Source: Lachnospiraceae bacterium
GTDB lineage: Bacteria; Bacillota; Clostridia; Lachnospirales; Lachnospiraceae
Reading direction: 5' to 3'
Length of the DNA stretch: 53,250 nucleotides
Assembly: GCA_024694625.1 (NCBI GenBank)
Contig: JAILJP010000017.1
Span: forward strand, 1-53,250
The notes under the pieces are model-generated. The model ran no database searches, had not been told where the DNA came from, and saw only the letters and a program-made list of their open reading frames with translations. The translations under genes and the position numbers were made by a program. Positions 44,510 through 53,051 of the stretch are shown piece after piece. Each line of letters starts with the position of its first letter. Within the stretch, counting starts at the first letter, position 1.

Positions 44510-46225
44510 ATGGCTACATATCGAAGACTTGGTGAACTTCTTATTGCAGCAGGTACCATCAACGAAGAACAGTTGAACCGTGCATTGGAAATTCAAAAAG
44601 AATCCAAAGATAGACTGGGAACAGTTTTAATTGATAATAATATTATTACAGAGGATCAGTTAATTGAATCCTTACAGATGCAGCTTGGTATTGAGTATGT
44701 GGATTTAACACAGGTGAAAATTCCAATCGAGCTGGCTTCTGCAGTGCCAAAAACCATTGCAAAACAATACAACGTGGTTCCGGTACAGATTGTAAGGGAT
44801 GAGATTTATTTGGCGATGAGCGATCCTCTGAATTTTTATGCCATTGAAGAGGTAAAAAAATCTGCCCGTAAAAAAGTCATACCTATGGTTGCCCGTTCTT
44901 CTTCCGTTGAATATGCTATTCAGGTTTTATACGGAAACGAAGGTGCTGCCAAAGCCATTGAGGAGATGAAGATGGAGTCGGCTGCAGCCGGTGGACCAGA
45001 ACAGCAGGTGACCGCATCCGCTTTTTCTGCCAATGTGATAGGAGATGATTCTGTATCCAACGCTCCTACCATTCGATTGGTTAATTCCATAATTGAAAGA
45101 GCTGTGGACGAAAGAGCCAGTGATATTCATATCGAACCCAGAGAAGAGAATCTCTACGTTCGAATGAGAATTGACGGACTTATGCGGGAGATTTTAACGG
45201 TGCCCAAGGATTTACAGAATTCTGTTATTTCCCGTATTAAGGTGGTATCCGGTTTGGATATTGCAGAGAGAAGAGTACCTCAGGATGGACGATTCAATGT
45301 TCACGCCAGAGGAAAAGATATTGATTTACGTGTATCTACTTTGCCTACGGTTTACGGTGAAAAAATCGTTGCCCGTCTTTTAGATAAGTCGGACGGCAGA
45401 GTGACCAAAGAAAAGGTTGGGCTCACCGGTAGGGATGAAGAGATTTTTGACAAGATGATGCAGTGGCATTCCGGTGTAATTCTTTTGGTAGGACCTACAG
45501 GATCCGGTAAAACCACTACCATGTATGCCATGATTAACGAGTTAAACAAACCGGAGGTAAATCTGGTTACACTGGAGGATCCGGTAGAGTACAACGTAGA
45601 TGGCGTAAATCAGGTTCAGATTAATGAAAAAACCGGTATGACCTTTGCTGCCGGTCTTCGAGCTATTTTAAGACAGGATCCGGATATTGTTGCAGTAGGT
45701 GAGATTCGAGACGGCGAAACAGCAGAGATTGCTATGAGAGCTGCTATTACAGGCCGTTTGGTTCTTTCTACCATTCATACCAATGATGCCGTGGGTACGA
45801 TAGAGCGTTTGCAGGATATTGGTGTTGAGCCTTATCTGACCGCTTCAGCTTTACGTGGTATTATTTCCCAGCGTTTGGTTCGCCGTATCTGCCCTGAGTG
45901 TAAAGAGGAGTATACGCCGGAGGAAGAGGAACTTGAGAATTTAAGACTTCCCCCAAAACCGGGTATGAAGTTCTATCGTGGAACAGGTTGCCCCAATTGC
46001 TTTAACACAGGTTATCGTGGCAGAGCAGCTATTTTTGAAATGCTTCCCATGAATCAGGCAGTAAGAGAACTGATTTCCGAAAAAGAGAAGCGTTCCGTGA
46101 TTGAAGAAAAACTGAAATCCGCACAAACAGGATTTGTTTCTATGAGAGAAAATGCACTTCGTATGATGATGGAGGGAATCACCTCCTCAGAAGAAGTAAT
46201 GAGAGTGACAAATGAGGAGGATTAA
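44510..46225 (+). CDS. pilB: Type IV pilus extension ATPase PilB with tandem MshEN motif
   Basis: A cytoplasmic hexameric motor that drives pilus assembly. It has 571 residues. The N-terminal MshEN domain carries two successive 24-residue units, RLGELLIAAGTIN... (about 6-29) and RLGTVLIDNNIIT... (about 35-58). This is the type known to bind c-di-GMP in MshE, although the second unit has Asn in place of its Gly. The ATPase core has Walker A GPTGSGKT (328-335, Lys334), Walker B DPDIVAVGEIRD, and the His box STIHTND. The Zn tetracysteine is CPEC ... CPNC near 465-505. It is the first gene of the operon, three bases before pilT. Confidence 0.95.
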   Translation: MATYRRLGELLIAAGTINEEQLNRALEIQKESKDRLGTVLIDNNIITEDQLIESLQMQLGIEYVDLTQVKIPIELASAVPKTIAKQYNVVPVQIVRDEIYLAMSDPLNFYAIEEVKKSARKKVIPMVARSSSVEYAIQVLYGNEGAAKAIEEMKMESAAAGGPEQQVTASAFSANVIGDDSVSNAPTIRLVNSIIERAVDERASDIHIEPREENLYVRMRIDGLMREILTVPKDLQNSVISRIKVVSGLDIAERRVPQDGRFNVHARGKDIDLRVSTLPTVYGEKIVARLLDKSDGRVTKEKVGLTGRDEEIFDKMMQWHSGVILLVGPTGSGKTTTMYAMINELNKPEVNLVTLEDPVEYNVDGVNQVQINEKTGMTFAAGLRAILRQDPDIVAVGEIRDGETAEIAMRAAITGRLVLSTIHTNDAVGTIERLQDIGVEPYLTASALRGIISQRLVRRICPECKEEYTPEEEELENLRLPPKPGMKFYRGTGCPNCFNTGYRGRAAIFEMLPMNQAVRELISEKEKRSVIEEKLKSAQTGFVSMRENALRMMMEGITSSEEVMRVTNEED

Positions 46226-46228
46226 AGG

Positions 46229-47278
46229 ATGATGACAGTAGATGAACTGGTGGCAAAAGCAAAACAGGACGGAGGTTCTGATATTCATTTGATCGCAGGT
46301 CTTCCTCCGAAATACAGAGTCAGTGGTGGCCTCGAGGACATGTCTCCTGAGGTGATTAGCGAGGAAGATGCATTTCAATATGCAAAAGTATTGGGAGGTG
46401 AAGAGGGCTTTGAGACCCTTATGAAGGTTGGAGAATTAGATGCGGCAGGTACATTTGCAGGAAACCGTTGTCGTATTCATATCTTTAAACAGCAGGGAGT
46501 TCCCTCTGTGGCCCTTCGACTTTTAAGTGAACATATTCCGGATTTGGGAGGCCTTGGACTTCCTCCCGCTGTTATGGAATTGGTAAACCTTCACAAAGGT
46601 ATTGTGTTGGTTACCGGTGAAACCGGATCCGGTAAGTCTACCACCTTGGCAGCTTTGATTGACAAGATTAATCACACCCATAAGAGCCATATTGTTACCC
46701 TTGAGGATCCCGTTGAGTACATCTACAAACCTGATTTATGTGCCATTAATCAGCGTGAGGTAGGAAAAGATACTGCAAGCTTTTCAGAGGGATTACGAGC
46801 ATCTCTTCGTGAAGACCCCAACGTTATTCTTATTGGTGAAATGAGAGATAAAGATACCATTGAAACAGCGATTACGGCTGCTGAAACCGGACATTTGGTA
46901 TTTGGAACCCTTCATACCGGTTCGGCTTCGGATTCCATTGACCGTATGGTACAGGTATTCCCGGAGGGACTGCAGAATCAAATACGACTTCAGTTATCTA
47001 TGTGCTTGGTAGCGGTTATAACTCAGCAGTTGGTTCCGAAAAAGGGCGGCGGACGTTCCCTGGCAGTAGAGTATATGCAGGTGACAGATGCCATTCGAAA
47101 TCTGATTCGTTCCGGAAATACACCACAGATTGCCAATGCGGTAGCTACATCTGCAGCCATTGGTGGACAGACAATGGATCAGGCTTTGGTTCGCTTGGTT
47201 CGCTCTGGTGATATAACAAAAGAGACAGCGCTTTCTTATGCTCATGATGAAGCATATGTGAAGAAAAATGCAATTTAG
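46229..47278 (+). CDS. pilT: Type IV pilus retraction ATPase PilT
   Basis: Drives pilus retraction, and so twitching motility. The 349-residue protein has the PilT N-domain (MTVDELVAKAKQDGGSDIHL), Walker A GETGSGKST at 130-138 (Lys136), a DPNVILIGEMRD Walker B, and GTLHTGSA. The C-terminal part holds a RSLAVEYMQVTDAIRNLI stretch like the AIRNLIRE motif of PilT. Its presence suggests the pili are retractable. Confidence 0.93.
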   Translation: MMTVDELVAKAKQDGGSDIHLIAGLPPKYRVSGGLEDMSPEVISEEDAFQYAKVLGGEEGFETLMKVGELDAAGTFAGNRCRIHIFKQQGVPSVALRLLSEHIPDLGGLGLPPAVMELVNLHKGIVLVTGETGSGKSTTLAALIDKINHTHKSHIVTLEDPVEYIYKPDLCAINQREVGKDTASFSEGLRASLREDPNVILIGEMRDKDTIETAITAAETGHLVFGTLHTGSASDSIDRMVQVFPEGLQNQIRLQLSMCLVAVITQQLVPKKGGGRSLAVEYMQVTDAIRNLIRSGNTPQIANAVATSAAIGGQTMDQALVRLVRSGDITKETALSYAHDEAYVKKNAI

Positions 47279-47301
47279 CATAATGGAAAGAGGAGATTGA
47301 T

Positions 47302-48516
47302 TTGATTACGTACAAGTATTCCGCAGTTTCAAAAGATGGAATGAAGGTAAACGGAGTCATCGAAGGCTACAATGAAATGGATGCCATCGATCGCATTAAG
47401 GCGGATTATGATATTGTTTTGAAAGTTACCCCCATGGAGGAAGCCAAGGAAAGCATTCTCACAAGAGAATTGGGCGGTACCAAATTAAACAATAAAGAAT
47501 TCACCGTTATGTGTTCTCAGTTTGCGATTATTATCAAGTCCGGTATTCCTATTGCAAGAGCAGTAACATTGGTGTATGAAAAGACCACGGATAAAGCGTT
47601 GAAGAAGTTGTTGAAGAAAGTATCAACTGACGTGGAGGGTGGACGTTCTCTGGCAGCCAGCTTTGAAGAAAACGGCGCAGGGCTTCTTCCTCAGACATTT
47701 ATCGAGTCCATTCGTGCCGGAGAGGAATCAGGAAATCTTAATACTGCTTTTGAGTCTATGTATGAACACTTCGATAAGCAGACGAAAATCGGGGCCAAGG
47801 TAAAAGGTGCATTGATGTATCCGGCATTCGTTCTTGTTTTGGGAATTGTGGTAGTTATCGTTATGATGGTAAAGGTAATTCCCACCTTTATAAATATTTT
47901 TGATGGATTAGATGCAGAGTTGCCTGCCATTACAAAATCCTTAATCGCAGTATCCACATTTTTCCAACATTACTGGGCACTGCTGGCAGTGATTGCTATC
48001 GTTGGATTTATTGCATATAAGGTATATGGAAATACAGAAGAAGGACGGATTAAACTGGCTAAGAATAGCCTAAAACTTCCGGTGCTTGGAAATATTCAGC
48101 AACTAAATGCAGCTTCTCAGTTTTCAAATACGTTAGTAACCATGATTGATGCAGGACTTCCTTTAACGAAGGCGGTTAGCATTACTGCAAAAGCATTGGA
48201 CAATTACTATATTTCCCAGGAAGTAGGAAAGATGACCGGCCAGATTGAAGAGGGCCATACCCTTGGGGATGCTATGAGAGACAGTGGCTGTATGCCGGAT
48301 ATTCTCACTGATATGACAGCGGTTGGAGAGGAATCGGGAGAATTATCCGAGACCTTATCTACCATTGCCGCTTATTATGACTCAGAGCTTGCAACAGCCA
48401 TCAGTGAAGCGCTGGCAAAGCTGGAGCCCACGATTTTAGTAGTAATAGCAGCCTTTGCAGGATATGTGGTAGTTGCCATTTACGTGGCTATGTTTAGCAT
48501 GTATGGCTCCATGTAG
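47302..48516 (+). CDS. pilC: Type IV pilus inner-membrane platform protein PilC
   Basis: The membrane platform that links the motor to the pilin. It has 404 residues with two T2SSF domains (about 70-195 and 270-395), each with NKEFTVMCSQFAIIIKSGIPIARA- or SQFSNTLVTMIDAGLPLTKA-like starts, and three membrane helices. The start is TTG at 47302, with AGGAG 6 bases upstream. Confidence 0.93.
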   Translation: MITYKYSAVSKDGMKVNGVIEGYNEMDAIDRIKADYDIVLKVTPMEEAKESILTRELGGTKLNNKEFTVMCSQFAIIIKSGIPIARAVTLVYEKTTDKALKKLLKKVSTDVEGGRSLAASFEENGAGLLPQTFIESIRAGEESGNLNTAFESMYEHFDKQTKIGAKVKGALMYPAFVLVLGIVVVIVMMVKVIPTFINIFDGLDAELPAITKSLIAVSTFFQHYWALLAVIAIVGFIAYKVYGNTEEGRIKLAKNSLKLPVLGNIQQLNAASQFSNTLVTMIDAGLPLTKAVSITAKALDNYYISQEVGKMTGQIEEGHTLGDAMRDSGCMPDILTDMTAVGEESGELSETLSTIAAYYDSELATAISEALAKLEPTILVVIAAFAGYVVVAIYVAMFSMYGSM

Positions 48517-48558
48517 AATTTGTAGAAAGACTAGAATATAAATAGAGTAGAACCATTT

Positions 48559-49347
48559 ATGAGATTAATAGAGTTTAGTGACTTAGAGACTTGGATGATT
48601 GTTTATTTTGCCGTACTGGTTTTCATATTGGGAGCAGTCTTTGGTTCGTTTTTGAACTGTGCGGCATGGCGGATTGCCAGAAAGATGGATTTTGTAAAAT
48701 CCAGAAGTATTTGCCCAAAGTGTCAACATGTTTTGGGAATTTTGGATTTGATTCCCATTGTCAGTTACTTCATTGGAAAGGGCAGATGCAGATATTGTGG
48801 AGAAAAGATTTCTCCTCGATATCCGATTACAGAGTTTTTATTTGGAACAGCAGCCCTTGTGATGTTTTTTCAAAACGGTATTTCCCTATTGTTCTTAAGA
48901 AACTTTGTATTTGCCTGTTGCCTGTTTTGCCTGAGTTTGGTGGATTTGGAGATTTATGAAATCCCCGATGGCTGCCTTTTGATTTCTTTAGTGGCCTGGG
49001 CGGTTTCTCTTCCATTTTTGAATGTGGGCTGGATGTATATCTTAGGGCATATTGGTGCAGCATTTTTATTTGGAATCGGATTTTTGACCCTTTCCCTTAT
49101 AATGGACAGGGTTCTAAAAAAGGAAAGCCTTGGTGGCGGAGACATTAAGCTGTTTTTTGTTTCCGGATTGTACCTGGGAGTAATCGGCGGTATGTTTGCC
49201 GTAGTTTTAGCAGCATTGCTGGGATTGGTATTTGCAAAAGGAAAAGAGAAAATTCCATTTGGTCCATTTATATCCGTTGCTACCTGGTGTATGTTGATTT
49301 TTGGTGAACCATTGGTGAACTGGTACATGAGTTTACTATTGATATAG
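48559..49347 (+). CDS. pilD: Prepilin peptidase / N-methyltransferase PilD
   Basis: A polytopic membrane aspartic protease of 262 residues that trims and methylates prepilins. The cytoplasmic loop has the zinc tetracysteine CPKC ... CRYC (near residues 53-80). The two catalytic aspartates are in LVDLEIYEIPD and LGGGDIKLFF. The methyltransferase-linked zinc loop is complete, so both activities are expected. It lies 42 bases after pilC. Confidence 0.94.
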   Translation: MRLIEFSDLETWMIVYFAVLVFILGAVFGSFLNCAAWRIARKMDFVKSRSICPKCQHVLGILDLIPIVSYFIGKGRCRYCGEKISPRYPITEFLFGTAALVMFFQNGISLLFLRNFVFACCLFCLSLVDLEIYEIPDGCLLISLVAWAVSLPFLNVGWMYILGHIGAAFLFGIGFLTLSLIMDRVLKKESLGGGDIKLFFVSGLYLGVIGGMFAVVLAALLGLVFAKGKEKIPFGPFISVATWCMLIFGEPLVNWYMSLLLI

Positions 49348-49386
49348 TTATTATATTTATATTTAAGAAAAGAGAAGAGAAGAGAT

Positions 49387-50370
49387 ATGGCAAATTTATT
49401 GGGAATTGACATCGGACACGAAAGATTAAAACTTGTTTTAATGTCCGGCGGAAAAGTGAAAAAAAGCGTTGTGGTAGAGATGCCGGAAAATCTTGTGAAA
49501 AATGGTATCGTTGTTTCTCAGGAGACCATGGGCGAGTTTTTGCGGGAGACTATGAAGGAAAATGGATTGTCTGCATCAAAGGCTGCTTTGGTTATGACAG
49601 GAGAGCGGGTTTACGTTCGAAATGTAACGATGCCTCTTATGACAGCAGAACAGCTATTGTACAACCTTCCTTATGAGTTTAGGGATTATATCACCGAGGA
49701 GTTAAAGGATTACATTTTTGATTATGCAATCCGCGCTGTAGATGAGGAAGAGCGTTCTATGGAAGTGCTGGCGGCAGCAGTTCCAAAGGAGTTGATGGAT
49801 TCCTCAAGAGCTATTCTTCGAAAAGCAGGCTTAAAACTGGTGAAAGCAGCGCCTTTGATCTGTGCTTACCGTGCATTGATTAAAAAATACGAAGCAGTTC
49901 ATGAGGAAAGAGATTACTGTATTTTGAACCTTGGATATCAGTCCATACGTATGGATGTATTCCACGGATCTGAATACTTAACCACCCACGTGTTGGATAC
50001 CGGTTTGTACACCGTAGATTCGATTTTGGCGGAGAGTATGGGAGTGGATGAACACATTGCCCACACCTATCTTATAACCAACCATAAAAACTGTCAGGAT
50101 AGTGATGAGTGTAAAAATGCCTTTACCAATATTGCTGTGGAACTTATGCGAACCATGAACTTCTTGCGATACAGTATGCAGGATAACAACCTGGATGAAA
50201 TCTGGGTTTGTGGTGGTGGAGCCAATATTCCAAACCTTAGAAGTGCTATTTCGGAGCAGTTGGATATGCCGGTTTTTTCGGCTTGGGATAAGTTTGTCGG
50301 AACTGAAAACAAGAATGTGGAAGAGGGAGATTCTTTGCTTCAGGCTATGGGAATCTTACAGGATGTGTAA
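49387..50370 (+). CDS. pilM: Type IV pilus assembly protein PilM
   Basis: A cytoplasmic actin-like protein of 327 residues that links PilN to the motor. The ATP-binding phosphate loop is LLGIDIGHERLKLVLM at the N-terminus, with a later actin-type motif WVCGGGANIPNLRSAI near residue 275. GAGAAGAGA precedes the ATG. Its stop directly touches the pilN start. Confidence 0.9.
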   Translation: MANLLGIDIGHERLKLVLMSGGKVKKSVVVEMPENLVKNGIVVSQETMGEFLRETMKENGLSASKAALVMTGERVYVRNVTMPLMTAEQLLYNLPYEFRDYITEELKDYIFDYAIRAVDEEERSMEVLAAAVPKELMDSSRAILRKAGLKLVKAAPLICAYRALIKKYEAVHEERDYCILNLGYQSIRMDVFHGSEYLTTHVLDTGLYTVDSILAESMGVDEHIAHTYLITNHKNCQDSDECKNAFTNIAVELMRTMNFLRYSMQDNNLDEIWVCGGGANIPNLRSAISEQLDMPVFSAWDKFVGTENKNVEEGDSLLQAMGILQDV

Positions 50371-51090
50371 ATGGATAATTTCAACGAAAAAGTAGAAGAA
50401 AAAGTAGAACAAAATAATACGAAAGGGAAAATCTTAAAGAAGGTAAGCTATCCCACAAAGGATAAGATTAACTTTGCTGATGTTGGAGTAGCTCCCATGA
50501 AGATTGAGGTACTTGTGCCCGCCATTGTGCTTATTATTGTATGTGCTTGCCTGCTTTCCAAGTTTTTCGTAGTGGATCGCTTGGTGGCCTACAACAAACT
50601 GGCGTCAGAAGTGAACTCTTTAGAAAACCGCTTAGATGAAGCAAATACAAAGATTGAATCCTACGGAGAACTGGAAGAGGAGTATTCCCATTATACTTAT
50701 TCAGGTATGACTACAGAGGAGATGATTTTGCAAAACCGTGTAGACATTGTAAACCTGATTAATAAGTATATTTTGGACAAGGCCGAAGTGGGCTCTTGGA
50801 CTATTTCCGGAAATGAAATCAGCATTCCAATCACGGGAGTTACCTTCCAGGAAATCGGAAATATTGTTGCCGATATTGAGGAGGACTCCATGGTGGATCA
50901 CTGTGAAGTAATTGCTGCCTCTACCAATGATAACGGTATTGTTTATAATTCAGCTACATCAGACATGTCAGCATTAAGCGGAACAGATGGAGCTACAGCT
51001 CAGGTTACAATTTATCTTAAAGACGTAGAACAGGAAGATGACACTTTAGATTCTACCTCCGAAAATACTACAGAAAGTGAGGTGGATTAA
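50371..51090 (+). CDS. pilN: PilN-like type IV pilus alignment protein
   Basis: A 239-residue bitopic membrane protein: a cytoplasmic N-terminus of about 45 polar residues, one membrane helix (about 47-68), a coiled coil (75-105), and an outer alpha/beta domain, then an acidic Thr/Ser/Glu-rich tail. Family assignment rests on position between pilM and pilO and on this layout; the sequence itself is little conserved. The N-terminus does not show the short INLLP-type PilM-binding motif at its very start, but NFADVGVAPMKIEV may play that part. Confidence 0.75.
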   Translation: MDNFNEKVEEKVEQNNTKGKILKKVSYPTKDKINFADVGVAPMKIEVLVPAIVLIIVCACLLSKFFVVDRLVAYNKLASEVNSLENRLDEANTKIESYGELEEEYSHYTYSGMTTEEMILQNRVDIVNLINKYILDKAEVGSWTISGNEISIPITGVTFQEIGNIVADIEEDSMVDHCEVIAASTNDNGIVYNSATSDMSALSGTDGATAQVTIYLKDVEQEDDTLDSTSENTTESEVD

Positions 51091-51720
51091 ATGAAGTTTT
51101 TAAGCAAAGATTTTACACAACGTGAAAAAATTCTTCTGGTGATTTTAGCCATTCTTTTGGTTTTGGTGTTCTATTATTACGCAGTGGATATGCCCCTTCG
51201 AAATCAGGAGGAGATATTGAATGCGCAAAAGTCCGTTTTGGAAACGGACGTGCAAGTTGCTGAGGCAAAGGTGGCAGAATACGAAAAGATGGAAGAGACC
51301 CTTAAGAATGTGGATGCCAATGCCAGTCGTATGGAAAGCTACAACAATCGTACCAATGAAATTAACTTTTTAAATGATTTGTTGGCCAAAACATCAGCTT
51401 ATTCCATTGGTTTTTCACCGGTTACGGTAGAAGGTAATCAGGTTCGAAGAGAATTTTCCCTTGCCTATACATGTGGCAGCTATTCAGAAGCTATGGATTT
51501 ATTAAAACAGCTTTCACAGTGCAAATATAGATGTCTGATTTCAGATGTAAGCTGTGCGCCGGTAGATACAAACACTGCTTTGAACGGAGCGGTAAATGTG
51601 AGTGCAAATGCTACCTTCTATGAGACGTTGGTGAATAAAACCACAGAGGCAGGTTTACCGGAAGCGGAGCCTGAAGAACAAACAACGACAGCAGAGGAAG
51701 ATGCTGCAGCATTACAATAA
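51091..51720 (+). CDS. pilO: PilO-like type IV pilus alignment protein
   Basis: A 209-residue bitopic protein with one membrane helix (residues 13-33), a coiled coil (about 38-85) and a small outer ferredoxin-like domain (about 95-175), then a Glu/Thr-rich tail. This is the PilO layout and it starts immediately at the pilN stop. It is the last gene of the operon; no pilin gene follows. Confidence 0.78.
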   Translation: MKFLSKDFTQREKILLVILAILLVLVFYYYAVDMPLRNQEEILNAQKSVLETDVQVAEAKVAEYEKMEETLKNVDANASRMESYNNRTNEINFLNDLLAKTSAYSIGFSPVTVEGNQVRREFSLAYTCGSYSEAMDLLKQLSQCKYRCLISDVSCAPVDTNTALNGAVNVSANATFYETLVNKTTEAGLPEAEPEEQTTTAEEDAAALQ

Positions 51721-51744
51721 TGTTTTTATAATACGTAATCATTG

Positions 51745-51768
51745 GGCACTGACGTATTCGTCGGTGCC
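51745..51768 (+). terminator. Hairpin at the end of the pilus operon
   Basis: GGCACTGACG / CGTCGGTGCC pair over 10 bases with one G-U pair and loop TATT. The following TATTAATGTA is only weakly T-rich, so it is an imperfect terminator. Confidence 0.5.
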
Positions 51769-51821
51769 TATTAATGTATAAACATACACATTCAGTTGAA
51801 AATATATACAGAATCCATCTG

Positions 51822-51850
51822 TTGTGAAAGAGAAAAATATTTTGTATGAT
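51822..51850 (+). promoter_or_regulatory. Promoter of the TRIC/UPF0126 gene
   Basis: TTGTGA (51822-51827), 17 bases, TATGAT (51845-51850), 33 bases before the ATG at 51884. Confidence 0.65.
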
Positions 51851-51883
51851 GAGAGAGAAATTGAAGACAGGAAGTAATTGAAC

Positions 51884-52510
51884 ATGATTGATGTTATCAT
51901 ACTAATATTTGAAATTATAGGAACTGTTGCATTTGCTGTATCCGGAGCTCTCGTTGCAGTTGAGAAAAAAATGGATATTTTGGGCGTTATGCTCATGGGT
52001 CTGACTACAGCGGTAGGTGGAGGTGTAATCAGAGATATATTAATCGGAAACATTCCGCCGGCGGCTTTTCGGGACCCTATATATGCAGTTATTGCTCTAA
52101 TCACTTCTTTGATAGTTTTCTTACCAAGGGTTCGGAAATTCTTTGGAGAAATTAAAACAAAATTTGATTTAGCACTTTTGCTTATGGATACACTGGGGCT
52201 AGGCGTTTTTACCGTTGTTGGAGTTGCCGTATGTAAAACAACAGTAGCGGATTGCGGATTGTTTTTGGCAATCTTTGTAGGAACGATTACCGGAGTGGGC
52301 GGTAGTATTCTTCGGGATGTTTTAGCTGGGAATACCCCCTATGTTTTTGTAAAGCATTTTTATGCCTGTGCCTCTATTATCGGCTCTATTATGTGCGCAG
52401 TGGTTTGGAATTTTACCGGCAAAGTAGCAGCCATGATTTTGGGAGCGGCAGTGGTTGTACTTCTTCGTGGATTGGCTGCACATTTCCGATGGAAGTTACC
52501 TAGGGCATAA
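51884..52510 (+). CDS. TRIC-family cation channel (UPF0126, YadS/YicG-like)
   Basis: A membrane protein of 208 residues with seven helices made of two repeats. Each repeat has the glycine-rich kink: GLTTAVGGGVIRDILIGNIPP (about residues 43-63) and FVGTITGVGGSILRDVLAGNTP (about 128-149). Prokaryotic TRIC homologues form trimeric K+ or Na+ permeable channels. The start at ATG 51884 is preferred over an upstream TTG at 51878 because AGGAAG lies 9 bases before it. It is monocistronic and converges on the YolD-like gene, with two bases between the stops. Confidence 0.9.
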   Translation: MIDVIILIFEIIGTVAFAVSGALVAVEKKMDILGVMLMGLTTAVGGGVIRDILIGNIPPAAFRDPIYAVIALITSLIVFLPRVRKFFGEIKTKFDLALLLMDTLGLGVFTVVGVAVCKTTVADCGLFLAIFVGTITGVGGSILRDVLAGNTPYVFVKHFYACASIIGSIMCAVVWNFTGKVAAMILGAAVVVLLRGLAAHFRWKLPRA

Positions 52511-52512
52511 CA

Positions 52513-52767
52513 TTACTCGCTTTCTGTGAAGCCGCTATTTTCTCTGTGGAGATATTCCATATAGTCGTCATCCATCTCTCGTTGAATGAGGTTTGCAACA
52601 TCCTCTGCCTTTTGCGTGGCGGTGTCTTCAATGTCATCTTCTAAGCCGGTCAAAGCCTTGAAGGGAGCAAATTGAGCTGCCCGATTAATGGCATCCATTC
52701 TGGGGTGCCGCTTGGAAGTGGGATGCTCCATATTTATGATGTTTTCGTATTTTTTGATCTCGTCCAT
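52513..52767 (-). CDS. YolD-like protein (orphan)
   Basis: An 84-residue soluble protein. Its core HPTSKRHPRMDAINRAAQFAPFKALTG matches a small family usually found beside Y-family polymerase (UmuC/DinB) genes in Firmicutes, often SOS-induced. Here no polymerase gene is next to it. A longer in-frame opening exists to 52869, but GGAG seven bases before the ATG at 52767 and the family N-terminus (MDEIKKYENIINMEHP) decide this start. The acidic tail is DDDYMEYLHRENSG. Biochemical function is unknown. Confidence 0.75.
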   Translation of the reverse strand: MDEIKKYENIINMEHPTSKRHPRMDAINRAAQFAPFKALTGLEDDIEDTATQKAEDVANLIQREMDDDYMEYLHRENSGFTESE

Positions 52768-53051
52768 GCTGATTCTCCGAATATATTGGTGTGTATTATT
52801 AAAACACAAGCTTATAATTTTTGCCTGATTCTTCATATCTATTATAGCGGATAATTCGTTGTCATTCATTGTATATTTTTTGCATCAGTCCGACTGCCAT
52901 GCCCTCCTGCTGCTTTGTCTGCGGATGAAGAAACTCTAGATGCTATACTCGCATCTTTTATTCTTTTGTGTCCGGACAAGAATTTATAATTCTACCGCAA
53001 GATGTGTGCCTGACAAAGACTTGAATAGATTAAAATATGCGCTTTCTCACA
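52768..53051. other. Non-coding stretch, 284 bases
   Basis: No gene longer than about 25 codons is supported in any frame. It contains a 10-base palindrome TGTCCGGACA (52969-52978), a 6-bp hairpin AGATGC / GCATCT (52938-52956) followed by a T-rich run, and a candidate promoter at 53010-53036. Short peptides that can be read on the minus strand lack ribosome sites. Confidence 0.5.
53010..53036 (+). promoter_or_regulatory. Possible promoter facing the terminal element
   Basis: CTGACA (53010-53015) and TAAAAT (53031-53036) are separated by only 15 bases, so the match is weak. If active, transcription would begin near 53043, just before the inverted-repeat element. Confidence 0.35.

Noticed and set aside
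52870-53051. Remnant of a gene on the minus strand
   Set aside because: A reading of about 25 codons (ending GLMQKIYNE) can be found, but it is bounded by stops, has no ribosome site and matches no family I recognise.
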